Below, piece after piece: positions 34,695 through 45,037 of a stretch of DNA of 64,000 nt. The DNA is from Lacibacter sp. H407 (GTDB lineage Bacteria > Bacteroidota > Bacteroidia > Chitinophagales > Chitinophagaceae), in NCBI RefSeq assembly GCF_037892605.1, contig NZ_JBBKTU010000001.1, positions 3,906,001-3,970,000 on the forward strand, given 5' to 3'. Each line of letters starts with the position of its first letter. Within the stretch, counting starts at the first letter, position 1. The position numbers were made by a program, and so were the translations under genes. A model generated the notes under the pieces. It saw only the letters and a program-made list of their open reading frames with translations, had not been told where the DNA came from and did not search any database.

Positions 34695-37694
34695 TTAACT
34701 GATCGAATGTCTTGCTTTTGCCAGTGTTTTATCTTTTTCAGGTTCACCCAATGGTTTGTCTTTTGCAACATCCATCAGGATAGGAGCTGCTACAAATATG
34801 GATGAATAACAACCTGTAATAACACCCACCAACATTGCAAACGCAAAACCTCTGGTAACCTCACCACCAAAGATGAAGAGCGCTAACAAGGTTAAGAACA
34901 CCGTCAGAGAAGTCATGATGGTACGTGCCAATGTATCGTTGATCGCTTTATTCAGAATCACACCTTTATCCTGTCCAAACATTTTGGCACTGTATTCACG
35001 TACACGGTCAAATACAACCACTGTATCGTTCATAGAGAAACCAATTACTGTTAAGATGGCCGCAATAAAGTGCTGATCAATTTCTAACGGGAACGGAACA
35101 ATATTTTTGAAGAAGGAGAATACGATCAACGTTACCAATACATCATGCAGCAAGGCAACAATTGTACCTACTGAATAACGCCAGTCACGGAAACGGATGA
35201 AGATATAAAGTGTGATCACAAGCAAGCCAAGAATAGTTGCCCATAATGCACCTTTTTTCAAGTCATCAGAAATAGTAGGTTGTACTGTTTGTGAACTTTG
35301 CTTGAAATTAGTTATAAACTGCTCGTACGTTGTACCTGCAGGTATAAATGATTTCAATCCTTCATATAATTTATTTTCAACCACCGCATCTACTTCCTGT
35401 CCCGGCTGTTCGATCATGTAATCGGTAGTAATATTCAACTGCTTGTTATTACCAACAGTTTTAATGATCGGATATTTACCAAATACTTTGTTCAGTTCGT
35501 TCGCAACATCTTCGTTTTTCATTTCACGGTCAAACTTCACAGTGTAGCTACGTCCGCCACGGAATTCAACACCATAATCAAATCCGTTAAAGATCGAACC
35601 AACACCAAGCAATACTACAACCAATGAAATGCCGTAAGCTACTTTGCGGTATTCAACGAATTTATATGCAGCATGTTTAAAAATGCGGCGGGAGATGCTT
35701 GTGAAATATTCGAAGTGACGCTTTTTGTTTGTCCATGCATCAGTGATCAATCTTGATACAAGGATACCGCAGAACAAACTCAACAACAAACCAATGATCT
35801 GTGTGGTAGCAAACCCTTTTACAGGGCCTAAGCCGAAGTAAAGGAGAATAAATGAAGTGAGCAAGGTTGTAATATGTCCGTCAAGTACAGGTGCCAAAGA
35901 GCGACTGTAACCATCCTGCACAGCCATCTGGTAACTTTTGCCTTTGGTCAATTCTTCTTTGATACGCTCGAAAATAATTACGTTCGTATCAACAGCCATA
36001 CCAATGGTCAATACCAAACCTGCTATACCTGCTGCTGTTAACGTTGCCCCAAATGCACTTAATACACCCACTGTAAACAACAGGTTAAGAATAAGGGCAA
36101 TATTAGCGATCCATCCACCAGTGTTGTAATACAACAACATGAGGATAAAAATAATTACAAACGAAATGATGAATGACAGTGAACCACCTCTGATCGCTTC
36201 TTCACCAAGTGTAGGACCTACAACTTGTTCCTGAACAATTTTTGCAGGAGCAGGTAATTTACCTGTACGTAATACACTGGCAAGGTCACCGGCTTCCTGA
36301 ATGGTAAAGTTTCCACTGATCTGCGAAATACCTCCGCTGATAGCGCCATTGTTTACACCAGGAGCAGAGTACACATAATTATCTAATGCAATGGCAATGG
36401 CATATTTACCATTGAACGCATCGCCCGTCATTTTTTCCCAGATACCGGCACCCTTGGAATTCATTTCCATTTGTACCTGCACTTCATTTGTACGTTGGTC
36501 AAAATCCTGACGTGCATCGGTAATAAATTCACCGGTAAGTTTTGGTTGATCGCTACCTGCAACGGTTTTGATCACAAAAATTTCCAGCAAGCTTTCACCT
36601 TTCTTATTTTTTCCAACCGGCTTTGCACCATACAGGAAACGCATGGTAGAAGGGATGGATGATTTCACCACATCGAGGTTGGTATATTTTGAAAATGTTG
36701 CTGTATCTGAAATACGGATCAACCCAACAGTAGCACTGCTGAAGCCTTGTGCAGGACCATCCAACTGTTGAAACATCAATGATGTTACAGGTTGATCAGC
36801 AGCAGTAACAGGGTTTGCTGTATCCTTTGCAGCAATGCTTGCTGTATCAACAGCACCAGTTAAATAGGCCTTTACTTTTTGATCGATCTGTTGCAGGCTT
36901 TGTGTTACTGCAGGATCATTACTAGTATATGTTTCCCAGAATTCAAGATTCGCCGTTGCCTGTAAAAATTTACGTACACGCTCAGGATCGTCCACACCTG
37001 CTAACTCAACAGTAATGATACCTTTATTTTCATCGTAACTGATATTCGGCTGTGCAACACCAAACTGATCGATCCTTGCAGTCAAACGATCGTAGGTACG
37101 TTTGATGGCATCTCTTGCTTCAACACGTATGGCATCTAACACAGCACCATTCCCGGCATCGATCTTAATGGTTTTATTTTTACCACCTGCAAACAACGGA
37201 GCCAATTTGCCACCTGCATTTGTTTCGGTATAAGCTTGTCCAAACAATGTAACAAAATCAGCGTCGCTGTTTCTCTTTAATTGATTTGCACGTTCGATGG
37301 CTTTATTCAACAGAGTATCTTTCTGGTTGTTACTCATAGAGCGTATCAAACCATCTAAACCAACTTCAAGTGTAACGTTCATACCACCTTGCAGATCCAA
37401 ACCAAGATTCAACTCTTGTTCAGTTGCTTTTTGATAAGTTAACTTCGGATAAAGTACAGGAACATTCATCAGTTCCTTTTCCTTCAAACTGTCAACATAC
37501 CTGCGGTAAACTGCATTCACTGCAGAGTCTTTTGTTTCTTTAGAAGCAGTAGCAAAATTGTTCTTGACAAATTTCTCAGCGCTGGCTTTTTGTTTGCTTT
37601 CAAAACTATTGACGATCCATGTAAAACTCAGTTGGTAAACAGAGATAAGGATCAACGCAATCGCAAAAAACCTGACCAAACCTTTCAGTGCCAT
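34695..37694 (-). CDS. secDF: fused protein translocase subunit SecDF
   Basis: 999 aa with about 12 transmembrane helices. SecD half (about 1-640): GLDLQGGMNVTLEV, the periplasmic P1 domain, and GMAVDTNVIIFERIKEEL. SecF half (about 660-999): GIDYGVEFRGG-like segment (as FNGFDYGVEFRGGRSYT) and GFSMNDTVVVFDRVREYSA. SecDF uses the proton gradient to pull substrates from SecYEG into the periplasm. The single-gene fusion is usual for Bacteroidota. Divergent from the beta-lactamase-like gene. A TATCTTTG element precedes it. Confidence 0.96.
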   Translation of the reverse strand: MALKGLVRFFAIALILISVYQLSFTWIVNSFESKQKASAEKFVKNNFATASKETKDSAVNAVYRRYVDSLKEKELMNVPVLYPKLTYQKATEQELNLGLDLQGGMNVTLEVGLDGLIRSMSNNQKDTLLNKAIERANQLKRNSDADFVTLFGQAYTETNAGGKLAPLFAGGKNKTIKIDAGNGAVLDAIRVEARDAIKRTYDRLTARIDQFGVAQPNISYDENKGIITVELAGVDDPERVRKFLQATANLEFWETYTSNDPAVTQSLQQIDQKVKAYLTGAVDTASIAAKDTANPVTAADQPVTSLMFQQLDGPAQGFSSATVGLIRISDTATFSKYTNLDVVKSSIPSTMRFLYGAKPVGKNKKGESLLEIFVIKTVAGSDQPKLTGEFITDARQDFDQRTNEVQVQMEMNSKGAGIWEKMTGDAFNGKYAIAIALDNYVYSAPGVNNGAISGGISQISGNFTIQEAGDLASVLRTGKLPAPAKIVQEQVVGPTLGEEAIRGGSLSFIISFVIIFILMLLYYNTGGWIANIALILNLLFTVGVLSAFGATLTAAGIAGLVLTIGMAVDTNVIIFERIKEELTKGKSYQMAVQDGYSRSLAPVLDGHITTLLTSFILLYFGLGPVKGFATTQIIGLLLSLFCGILVSRLITDAWTNKKRHFEYFTSISRRIFKHAAYKFVEYRKVAYGISLVVVLLGVGSIFNGFDYGVEFRGGRSYTVKFDREMKNEDVANELNKVFGKYPIIKTVGNNKQLNITTDYMIEQPGQEVDAVVENKLYEGLKSFIPAGTTYEQFITNFKQSSQTVQPTISDDLKKGALWATILGLLVITLYIFIRFRDWRYSVGTIVALLHDVLVTLIVFSFFKNIVPFPLEIDQHFIAAILTVIGFSMNDTVVVFDRVREYSAKMFGQDKGVILNKAINDTLARTIMTSLTVFLTLLALFIFGGEVTRGFAFAMLVGVITGCYSSIFVAAPILMDVAKDKPLGEPEKDKTLAKARHSIS

Positions 37695-37731
37695 AATAAA
37701 ATTGTAATTTGGGTTCTTTTTTTAAGGAGGG

Positions 37732-37739
37732 CAAAGATA
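37732..37739 (-). promoter_or_regulatory. candidate -7 promoter element for secDF (TATCTTTG)
   Basis: Minus-strand TATCTTTG matches TAnnTTTG, 37 bases upstream of the secDF ATG. No clear -33 TTTG is present. Confidence 0.55.
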
Positions 37740-37832
37740 GGGGTTTCATATCGAAAGCGAACAGGCCCCAATTCACTGTTTTCCACTATCCTAAGCCTGT
37801 TTGTGGTTGCTGTTTATGTCTTATTTTTGGCC

Positions 37833-39095
37833 ATGTTCAAATGGGTGTTTTTTTCATGTTTTGGGTTCGCTTTTCTCTTCATTTTCCAAGCCTGCAAAAC
37901 CGGTAAAACTGTGGTTGCCAACGAAAATTTTCTCGAAAATCTGCTGGCGCAACAGCCGGATGCGTTTTCGCAAGTGCTCAAAAACCGTGATTCATTTCGG
38001 GTGCAGGTGATCTATACCCGTATCGATCGGGATAAAAAGAACAGGCCCCGGTTTACCGATTTTCCGTTGAACCTCAAGCCCGATGACTATTTCTACCCGG
38101 CATCTACCGTTAAAATGCCTGTGGCTTTTCTTGCATTGGAAAAGCTGAACCGGTTGGGTATTCATCGTTCAACAACGCTGATCACAGAAAAAGGAACCGA
38201 AGGTTTATCCGCTGTTTATAATGATCCAACATCGCCCGATGGCCGGCCAACCATCGAACACTATATCAAAAAGATTTTTGTGGTGAGTGATAACGATGCC
38301 AATAACAGGTTGTATGAATTCCTCGGCCAACAATACCTGCACGATCAACTCACAGCCAAGGGATATACCGATGCTCAGATCATTCGTCGCCTTGCGATTA
38401 CGATGCCGGAACAACTGCACCGAACCACCAACCCGGTGAGTTTGAGAGATAGTGCCGGAACTATTTTACATCAGCAACCATTGATCACAAGCGCTTATCC
38501 ATACATCAAACGAACTGCTTTTTTAGGAAAAGGTTATTTGAATGAGAAAGATGAGCTGGTAAACAAACCGATGGACTTTAGTGAAAAGAACAGGGTTTAC
38601 CTGGCCGATCTGCACAACATGTTGCGAACAGTTTTGTTCCCCGAAACAGTTCCGGAAAAACAGCGATTTAATATTTCGGAGGATGATTACAGGTTTCTCT
38701 ATCAATACATGAGTCAGCTGCCCGGAGAAACGAAGTTTCCGGAATACGATACCACACATTTTTTTGATGCTTATTGCAAATTCCTGATGTTTGGCACACA
38801 AAAGAAATCTTCGATACCGAAGCATATCCGCATTTTTAACAAAGTGGGGTGGTCGTATGGATTCTTAACTGATGTAGCTTACATTGTTGATTTTGAAAAG
38901 AACATTGAATTTATGCTGAGTGCCACCATTTATTGTAACAGTGATGGTATTTTGAATGATAACAAGTACGATTATGATACGATCGGCTTACCGTTTTTGG
39001 AGAAGTTAGGAAAAACGGTTTACGAATATGAATTACAGCGTGAGCGAAAACACCAGCCTGATCTGTCGAAATTTAAAATGACCTACGAAAAATGA
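37833..39095 (+). CDS. class A beta-lactamase-like serine hydrolase lipoprotein
   Basis: 420 aa from ATG at 37833; a frame extends further upstream but that part crosses the divergent secDF gene. Lipobox FIFQAC gives the lipid Cys at residue 21. S-x-x-K (STVK, Ser91/Lys94), S-D-N (152-154) and a KVGWS-type third motif follow the penicillin-binding fold; the acylating Ser and Lys are intact. This broad family includes D,D-peptidases and beta-lactamase relatives, so an actual resistance role is not implied. It overlaps the DUF4397 gene by 4 bases. Confidence 0.85.
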   Translation: MFKWVFFSCFGFAFLFIFQACKTGKTVVANENFLENLLAQQPDAFSQVLKNRDSFRVQVIYTRIDRDKKNRPRFTDFPLNLKPDDYFYPASTVKMPVAFLALEKLNRLGIHRSTTLITEKGTEGLSAVYNDPTSPDGRPTIEHYIKKIFVVSDNDANNRLYEFLGQQYLHDQLTAKGYTDAQIIRRLAITMPEQLHRTTNPVSLRDSAGTILHQQPLITSAYPYIKRTAFLGKGYLNEKDELVNKPMDFSEKNRVYLADLHNMLRTVLFPETVPEKQRFNISEDDYRFLYQYMSQLPGETKFPEYDTTHFFDAYCKFLMFGTQKKSSIPKHIRIFNKVGWSYGFLTDVAYIVDFEKNIEFMLSATIYCNSDGILNDNKYDYDTIGLPFLEKLGKTVYEYELQRERKHQPDLSKFKMTYEK

Positions 39096-39811
39096 GGATG
39101 AATAAATTGCTTTTATGTATTGTGTTGATGATCATATTTGCGTCCTGCAAAAAAGATCAGGTGCCCGGTACAACAACCGATGTATTGCTGATCAATGCTT
39201 CGCCCAATTCGGGCGCTCTTGAACTGTTGCAAAACCAGCGGTCGATCGGACAACTCAATTATGTAACAGGTCTTCAGCCCACAGTTAGTTACACAACACT
39301 CGACAGTGGTTTCAATAATTATAAACTGAAAAAAGGTACCGCCGAACTTGCAAGTTGGTTGTTTACCAATACAGGTAGAAAACTATCTTTTTTTGTGAGT
39401 GATTCGACTGCACAATCATCTCTTAAGTATTTTTTTCTCACAGATAACCTTGATACTGTCGGGTTGGGGAAGAGATCAAAAATAAGATTGGTACACCTTA
39501 GTCCGGATGCTGATACAGTTGACATTGTAACAACCCGTCCTATCAACCCTGCAGAAGATTCTGTAGTGATGGCTTCCAAAATTTATGCAGGCACCTACAA
39601 CCAATCAGAGATTCTTTCAACAGCTGCGTTTCAAAATTTTTATGCAGATTCGATTGTGTATGTAAAAATCAGGAAACGCAGCAACAACAACATTGTAAAA
39701 CTTTATCAATTCAATTTTGAAAAGGGGGGCGTGTATTCGCTGTTGCTGAAGGGATACCTGGCACGTGGCGGAGCAGATTCGTTATCGCTTTCAATTATTC
39801 GGCATAACTAA
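39092..39811 (+). CDS. DUF4397 domain lipoprotein
   Basis: 239 aa. Signal peptide ending in a lipobox (MIIFASC; Cys about residue 19). The mature protein holds a DUF4397-type pattern: LLINASPNSGALELLQN, then RLVHLSPDADTVDIVTTRP. The family is found in secreted and surface proteins of unknown role. It overlaps the upstream beta-lactamase-like gene (ATGA), suggesting a shared transcript. Inner M3 at 39098 is an alternative start. Confidence 0.85.
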   Translation: MRMNKLLLCIVLMIIFASCKKDQVPGTTTDVLLINASPNSGALELLQNQRSIGQLNYVTGLQPTVSYTTLDSGFNNYKLKKGTAELASWLFTNTGRKLSFFVSDSTAQSSLKYFFLTDNLDTVGLGKRSKIRLVHLSPDADTVDIVTTRPINPAEDSVVMASKIYAGTYNQSEILSTAAFQNFYADSIVYVKIRKRSNNNIVKLYQFNFEKGGVYSLLLKGYLARGGADSLSLSIIRHN

Positions 39812-39873
39812 CAATCAATAGGAACAGATCAGGTAACTTGCGGCACACAAATAATTTATAATCTAATCAACAA

Positions 39874-41064
39874 ATGAAACTTTCTTCTCTGTTAAGCAGG
39901 TTCAGTGAACCGGAAACGTTGAAAATGGCAAAGCTCGGCCGTGAATTAAGAGCAAAGGGTGTGGATGTGATTGACCTTAGTTTAGGTGAACCCGATTTTG
40001 ATACACCAACACATATTAAAGATTCTGCAAAAAAAGCGGTAGATGATAACTATAGTCATTATACCCCGGTACCGGGCTATGTTGATTTACGTGAGGCAGT
40101 TTGTGTAAAATTAAAACGTGATAACGGACTTGATTATAAACCGGAGAACATTGTTGTTTCAACAGGTGCAAAGCAAAGTTTGGCAAACATTATTTTAGCA
40201 ACAGTTGATGTTGGCGAAGAAGTAATTATTCCTGCACCATTCTGGGTTACTTATTCTGAATTGGTAAAAATTGCCGGAGGTGTTCCGGTTATTCTTCCAA
40301 CCAAAATGGAAAACAAATACAAGATCACTGCTGCTGAACTGGAAGCATCGATCACTGCAAAAAGCAAAGTGTTTTTGTTTTCATCGCCATGCAATCCCTC
40401 AGGATCGGTTTATACAAAAGAAGAGTTGAAAAGCCTGGCGGATGTATTTGCCAATCATCCAGACATCTTCATTATTTCTGATGAGATCTATGAGTACATC
40501 AACTTCGTAGGAAAACACGAAAGCATTGCACAGTTTGATGCTATTAAAGATCAAGTGATCATCGTAAACGGCCTGAGTAAAGGTTATGCCATGACGGGTT
40601 ACCGTTTAGGCTATATTGCTGCTAATGTGGATGTAGCAAAAGCCTGCGAAAAATTACAAGGTCAGTTTACAAGCGGTACCAATGCTGTTACACAACGGGC
40701 AGCGATCGATGCTTTAGTAGGCGATCAGGCACCAACAGTAGCGATGACCAAAGAATTTGAGCGCAGAAAAAAACGTGTAATGGAACTGATCAGCGAAGTA
40801 CCGGGCTGGAAAGTTGCGGAACCCGATGGCGCATTTTATGTGTTTCCGCAAGTGAGTTATTACTTTGGAAAATCAGATGGCACCAATCAAATCAACGATG
40901 CAGATGATCTTTGTATGTACCTGTTGAATGTAGCAAATGTGTCAACTGTTACAGGTCGTGCATTTGGAACACCGGATTGTATTCGTTTATCATTTGCCAA
41001 CAGTTTGGAAAAAATTGAAGAAGCATATAAGCGGATCAAAGCTGCGCTGGCTAATTTGAAATAA
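39874..41064 (+). CDS. class I PLP-dependent aminotransferase (aspartate-type)
   Basis: 396 aa. The PLP lysine is K236 in VNGLSKGYAMTGYR. Other landmarks are PSGSVYTKEELKSL, the SDEIYEYI cofactor Asp region, and FLFSSPCNPSG with the carboxylate-binding Asn. The N terminus IDLSLGEPDFDTP is a strong match to aspartate/aromatic transaminases of the AspC group. It moves amino groups between aspartate or similar amino acids and 2-oxoacids. A terminator follows directly. Confidence 0.92.
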   Translation: MKLSSLLSRFSEPETLKMAKLGRELRAKGVDVIDLSLGEPDFDTPTHIKDSAKKAVDDNYSHYTPVPGYVDLREAVCVKLKRDNGLDYKPENIVVSTGAKQSLANIILATVDVGEEVIIPAPFWVTYSELVKIAGGVPVILPTKMENKYKITAAELEASITAKSKVFLFSSPCNPSGSVYTKEELKSLADVFANHPDIFIISDEIYEYINFVGKHESIAQFDAIKDQVIIVNGLSKGYAMTGYRLGYIAANVDVAKACEKLQGQFTSGTNAVTQRAAIDALVGDQAPTVAMTKEFERRKKRVMELISEVPGWKVAEPDGAFYVFPQVSYYFGKSDGTNQINDADDLCMYLLNVANVSTVTGRAFGTPDCIRLSFANSLEKIEEAYKRIKAALANLK

Positions 41065-41083
41065 ACTGAAAGAAGTATAAATG

Positions 41084-41107
41084 AAAAGGGAGCAGTTGCT
41101 CCCTTTT
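41084..41107 (+). terminator. intrinsic terminator of the aminotransferase gene
   Basis: AAAAGGGAGCA (41084-41094) pairs with TGCTCCCTTTT (41097-41107) around a 2-base loop, extended by a T-run. Confidence 0.88.
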
Positions 41108-41123
41108 TTATTTCGTTTCGTTT

Positions 41124-41939
41124 TTAGTACGATTCTTTTTCATTTGGAAAATCACCGCTCTTTACATCACCAATATATTGTTGAACTGCAGTGGTGATCT
41201 GCTCATGAAGGTTTAAATATTTTCGTAGAAATCTTGGTTTAAATTCTGTGTTGATGCCGAGCATATCATGCATCACCAATACTTGTCCGTCGCAATCATT
41301 GCCGGCTCCAATTCCGATCGTAGGGATCTGTATGTTTACTGATACTTCTTTGGCCAGTGCAGCAGGAATTTTTTCCAACACCGTGGCAAAGCAACCGGCT
41401 TGCTGTAACAACAATGCATCGTTACGTAATTTATTCGCTTCGTCTTCTTCCTTTGCACGAACTGTGTACGTGCCGAATTTATAGATCGATTGTGGTGTTA
41501 ATCCTAAATGTCCCATTACCGGAATACCTGCCGCAACTATGCGTTTAATCGATTCAACCGCTTCTTCACCTCCTTCGAGTTTGATGGCATGTGCACCTGT
41601 TTCTTTCATAATGCGGATAGCAGAAGCCAATGCAATATCTGAGTTGGACTGATACGTACCAAACGGCAGATCAACCACCACTAAACAGCGATGAATACCC
41701 CGTAAAACTGATTGTGCATGATAGATCATTTGATCTAACGTGATCGGCAAAGTTGTTTCGTGCCCGGCCATTACATTGCTGGCACTGTCGCCCACAAGTA
41801 TTACATCAATCCCTGCTGCATCAAACAGTTTGGCAAACGAAAAATCATAAGCGGTGATCATTGAAATTTTTTCACCGTTCTCTTTCATTTTTTGCAGCGT
41901 GTTTGTGGTAACACGTTTGATCTCTTTATTGACAGACAT
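41124..41939 (-). CDS. panB: 3-methyl-2-oxobutanoate hydroxymethyltransferase PanB
   Basis: 271 aa. TIM-barrel phosphoenolpyruvate-like fold: [29 protein letters not shown], the metal-binding [12 protein letters not shown], and [11 protein letters not shown] with the catalytic Glu. The C terminus has [21 protein letters not shown]. It makes ketopantoate from 2-oxoisovalerate and methylenetetrahydrofolate, the first committed step toward pantothenate and CoA. panC and panD lie about 5 kb away on the same strand. A GAATTTTGAAATTGGG-type low-complexity stretch lies in its leader. Confidence 0.95.
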   Translation of the reverse strand: MSVNKEIKRVTTNTLQKMKENGEKISMITAYDFSFAKLFDAAGIDVILVGDSASNVMAGHETTLPITLDQMIYHAQSVLRGIHRCLVVVDLPFGTYQSNSDIALASAIRIMKETGAHAIKLEGGEEAVESIKRIVAAGIPVMGHLGLTPQSIYKFGTYTVRAKEEDEANKLRNDALLLQQAGCFATVLEKIPAALAKEVSVNIQIPTIGIGAGNDCDGQVLVMHDMLGINTEFKPRFLRKYLNLHEQITTAVQQYIGDVKSGDFPNEKESY

Positions 41940-41975
41940 TCAATTTTGGAATTTTGAAATTGGGAAATGCTGAAA

Positions 41976-42887
41976 TTACAAAACTAGAGTTGACGTATTG
42001 AATTTCTTACTTATTACTTCATCGTATAACATATGCACCAACCCATCGGCCAAACCAATTTTTGGTACATAGATCTCTTCAATGCCTGCCCACCGCATTA
42101 CATTGATGTAGATCTGCAGTGCAGGAAGAATTACGTCAGCACGGTCTTCACGAAGTTTGTACAGTTTCATTCTTTCTTCCAGCGATACGCTGCTGAACTC
42201 TTTAAAATAATCACGCAGTAATTCGAGTGGGAGAGGTTTACCTTCCTTTCGTTTCGATAATGAAAATACTTTGTTGATGTTACCACCAGAGCCGATTGCA
42301 ATAATATCGCTCTTGCCTTTTACACCCAGCTTAATAAAATCTTTCAACTCATCCCACTGCAGTTCTTTTACATGGCCTTTCAATAAACGGATTGTACCGA
42401 TATTAAAGGATTCTTTAAAAACAAGTTTACCTGCATTGAAAAATGTAAGTTCGGTACTTCCACCACCTACATCGATGTATAAATAGGAGTGATCTTTATT
42501 TAAGTTTTCGGCAATATGGTTTTCGTAAATATAAGAAGCCTCTTCATCTCCGCTGATCACACGTATTTCAATACCTGTTTCCATTTTTACTTTGCGGATA
42601 ATATCATCTGCATTGGTTGCATCACGCATGGCAGAAGTGGCGCAGGCTTTTAAATATTGTACATCATAAATACTGAGCAGATGTTTGTAAGCCTTGATAG
42701 TTTCAATTACCTTATTGATCTTTCCTTTTGGAATAGCACCGGTTTCAAATACATCAAATCCCAAACGCAGTGGAACACGTATCAAATTGAGTTTATTAAA
42801 CTGAGGAGGCCCTTTCTCATTTTCATCCACTTCGGTAATGAGCAGTCGGGCGGCGTTACTTCCTATATCAATGGCGGCCAGTTTCAA
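41976..42887 (-). CDS. ppx: Ppx/GppA-type exopolyphosphatase
   Basis: 303 aa, sugar-kinase/Hsp70-like fold. AAIDIGSNAARLLI forms the phosphate 1 motif and YIDVGGGSTELTFF the phosphate 2 motif. It hydrolyses polyphosphate or pppGpp. The start codon is TTG (42887-42885), because an in-frame TGA stands 3 codons upstream and no ATG exists before residue 80. It overlaps the 3' end of ppk1 by 20 bases. It is short compared with E. coli Ppx, as usual in Bacteroidota. Confidence 0.9.
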   Translation of the reverse strand: MKLAAIDIGSNAARLLITEVDENEKGPPQFNKLNLIRVPLRLGFDVFETGAIPKGKINKVIETIKAYKHLLSIYDVQYLKACATSAMRDATNADDIIRKVKMETGIEIRVISGDEEASYIYENHIAENLNKDHSYLYIDVGGGSTELTFFNAGKLVFKESFNIGTIRLLKGHVKELQWDELKDFIKLGVKGKSDIIAIGSGGNINKVFSLSKRKEGKPLPLELLRDYFKEFSSVSLEERMKLYKLREDRADVILPALQIYINVMRWAGIEEIYVPKIGLADGLVHMLYDEVISKKFNTSTLVL

Positions 42888-44967
42888 GTTGTTTCAGAAT
42901 TTTTTGGTGGAGGAAATTATAGATCTCCACCTGTGAACGCACCGTCTTTCCTTTCCGTTTTACATATGCATTCAACAGGTTGTTATCCAGTATCCTCGCT
43001 TTTACATTATCTTTTAACTGAATGTTGATGCATTCTTTCAACTCCTCCTGAATGCCTTTGTTGGTTATTTCAACAGCAGCTTCAATCCGGTGATCAAGAT
43101 TACGAATCATCCAGTCTGCCGAAGATAGATAAACTTTCTCTTTGCCATTGTTGTGAAATATCAACACACGGCTATGCTCCAGGTATTGATCAACAATACT
43201 GATGGCAACCGGCTGTACTTTAAACTTACTGCTTTCGGTAAGCATACAAAAAATACCACGCACTATGAGCTTGATCTCTACACCTGCCTTTGCAGCTTCC
43301 GATAATTTATCGATCAATTGTTCATCGCTCAGGCTATTCATTTTAAGAATGATCAAAGCATTCAATCCTTTCCGTGCATTTTTAATTTCGTTATCAATGA
43401 GCACCAGCAACTGGCGACGCATGCTGGTCGGACAAACCAACAATGTTTTACATTGACGCAAATATTTGACCCTGCTTAATACAGGATACTCGAGGTATGT
43501 AAAGATGCGGTTGATATCGGCCATGATCTTCCGGTTGGAAGTAAGCAAACAATGATCGCCATATACTCTGGACGTACTCTCGTTCAAATTTCCTGTGCTC
43601 ACAAATCCATATTGTACCGTTTTGTTATTGAATCTTTTCTTGATCACACAAAGCTTAGCATGCACTTTAATATTGGGTACACCCAGCAATACACGTACAC
43701 CTTCTTCCTCCAGTTTTTCTTTCCATTCAAGATTTGCTTCTTCATCAAAACGGGCACGTAATTCAAGCATCACCGTTACTTTCTTTCCATTACGTGCAGC
43801 GTTTACCAATGCATTGATCACTTTGGAATTTTCTGCCAGTCGATATGCCGTTATCTTGATCTCGTTTACATCGGGATCCATCGCAGCCTCTCGTAACAAT
43901 TCGATCACCACATCAAATGAATGATACGGGAAATGCATCAACAAATCCTGGCGTATAATTTCGTCCGTTACACGGATCGTTTTTCGAAGAACAGGGTGGG
44001 GGAATGGTTTTTTCCGTTCGTGCTTTACTTTAAATACATCGCCGGGGAAATCCATAAAATGACGGAAATTATGAATACGGCCTCCCGGGATGATATTGTC
44101 TCGTCGTGTAAGATGCAAGCGGCGGATCAAATACTCCAACAAACCTGCATCAATTTCTTTATCATATATGAAGCGTACCGGTTTTGCTTTCCGACGGTTC
44201 TTTAGTCCTTTTTCAATTTTTTGAATGAGTGATGTACTTACATCAGCATCCATATCCAGCTCCGCATCTTTTGTTACTTTGATGATATGCGCACTGTAAT
44301 CGTCAAAGCCCATGAAGGAAAATATCTTTGGCAAACAATGACGAATAACGTCTTCCATCAAAATGATATAGTGCTGACCGGCAGGCGAGGGGAGTTTTAC
44401 AAAACGGCGTTTGAACTTGGCCGGTATTTCAATTAATGCATACTTTTTTTTGTAAGCATTCGATTTTGTGGTCATGGCTACTGCCAAGTACAACGAACGT
44501 TCACGGAGATAGGGCGTTTGCGGATTGCCCTCGATCATCAATGGAATCACTTCCTGCCGCACTTCTTCATCAAAAAAAGTTTCAACAAACTTTTTTTGAT
44601 CCCGGTTCAATTGCTTCTCTGTAACGAGAAATATTTTTTCTTTCTTCAACTCCTGTTGCATTTGTGCCCAAATGCGGTTGAACTCGTTTTGCTGCTGCAA
44701 TACAATGTCTTGAATCTGCTCCAGAATTTGCTGTGGATTTTTTTCCATGTGCATTTTGTCTTTGGCTTTTTCGCCAAACTCAGCCATGCGCTTAAGCGTG
44801 GCTACACGAACACGGAAAAACTCATCTAAGTTGTTGGAAAAAATACCAAGAAAACGAACCCGTTCACGAAGCGGAACAGAAGGATCATTGGCTTCCTGCA
44901 ATACCCTTGCATTAAAAGATAACCAACTAATATCTCGAACAATCGTCTTGCGTTTTTCTGATGCCAT
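42868..44967 (-). CDS. ppk1: polyphosphate kinase PPK1
   Basis: 699 aa. N-terminal helical domain, then the phosphotransfer domains with IKVHAKLCVI (the autophosphorylated His) and GFVSTGNLNESTSRVYGD, plus LIFHNNGKEKVYLSSADWM. It makes polyphosphate from ATP. ppx follows with a 20-base overlap on the same strand, so polyphosphate synthesis and degradation are encoded together. Length matches the family (about 690). Confidence 0.95.
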   Translation of the reverse strand: MASEKRKTIVRDISWLSFNARVLQEANDPSVPLRERVRFLGIFSNNLDEFFRVRVATLKRMAEFGEKAKDKMHMEKNPQQILEQIQDIVLQQQNEFNRIWAQMQQELKKEKIFLVTEKQLNRDQKKFVETFFDEEVRQEVIPLMIEGNPQTPYLRERSLYLAVAMTTKSNAYKKKYALIEIPAKFKRRFVKLPSPAGQHYIILMEDVIRHCLPKIFSFMGFDDYSAHIIKVTKDAELDMDADVSTSLIQKIEKGLKNRRKAKPVRFIYDKEIDAGLLEYLIRRLHLTRRDNIIPGGRIHNFRHFMDFPGDVFKVKHERKKPFPHPVLRKTIRVTDEIIRQDLLMHFPYHSFDVVIELLREAAMDPDVNEIKITAYRLAENSKVINALVNAARNGKKVTVMLELRARFDEEANLEWKEKLEEEGVRVLLGVPNIKVHAKLCVIKKRFNNKTVQYGFVSTGNLNESTSRVYGDHCLLTSNRKIMADINRIFTYLEYPVLSRVKYLRQCKTLLVCPTSMRRQLLVLIDNEIKNARKGLNALIILKMNSLSDEQLIDKLSEAAKAGVEIKLIVRGIFCMLTESSKFKVQPVAISIVDQYLEHSRVLIFHNNGKEKVYLSSADWMIRNLDHRIEAAVEITNKGIQEELKECINIQLKDNVKARILDNNLLNAYVKRKGKTVRSQVEIYNFLHQKILKQLETGRH

Positions 44968-45037
44968 AACTATCGGGAATAACTACCTTAAAATTAAGAA
45001 GGGCTGTACAGTTGTAAGATTAAGTTTTTGCAAAAAC

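Noticed and set aside
37833-39095. Antibiotic-resistance beta-lactamase.
   Set aside because: The S-x-x-K and S-D-N motifs fit the broad penicillin-binding fold, but family-specific beta-lactamase loops (for example the Omega-loop Glu) could not be assigned, so resistance is not claimed.
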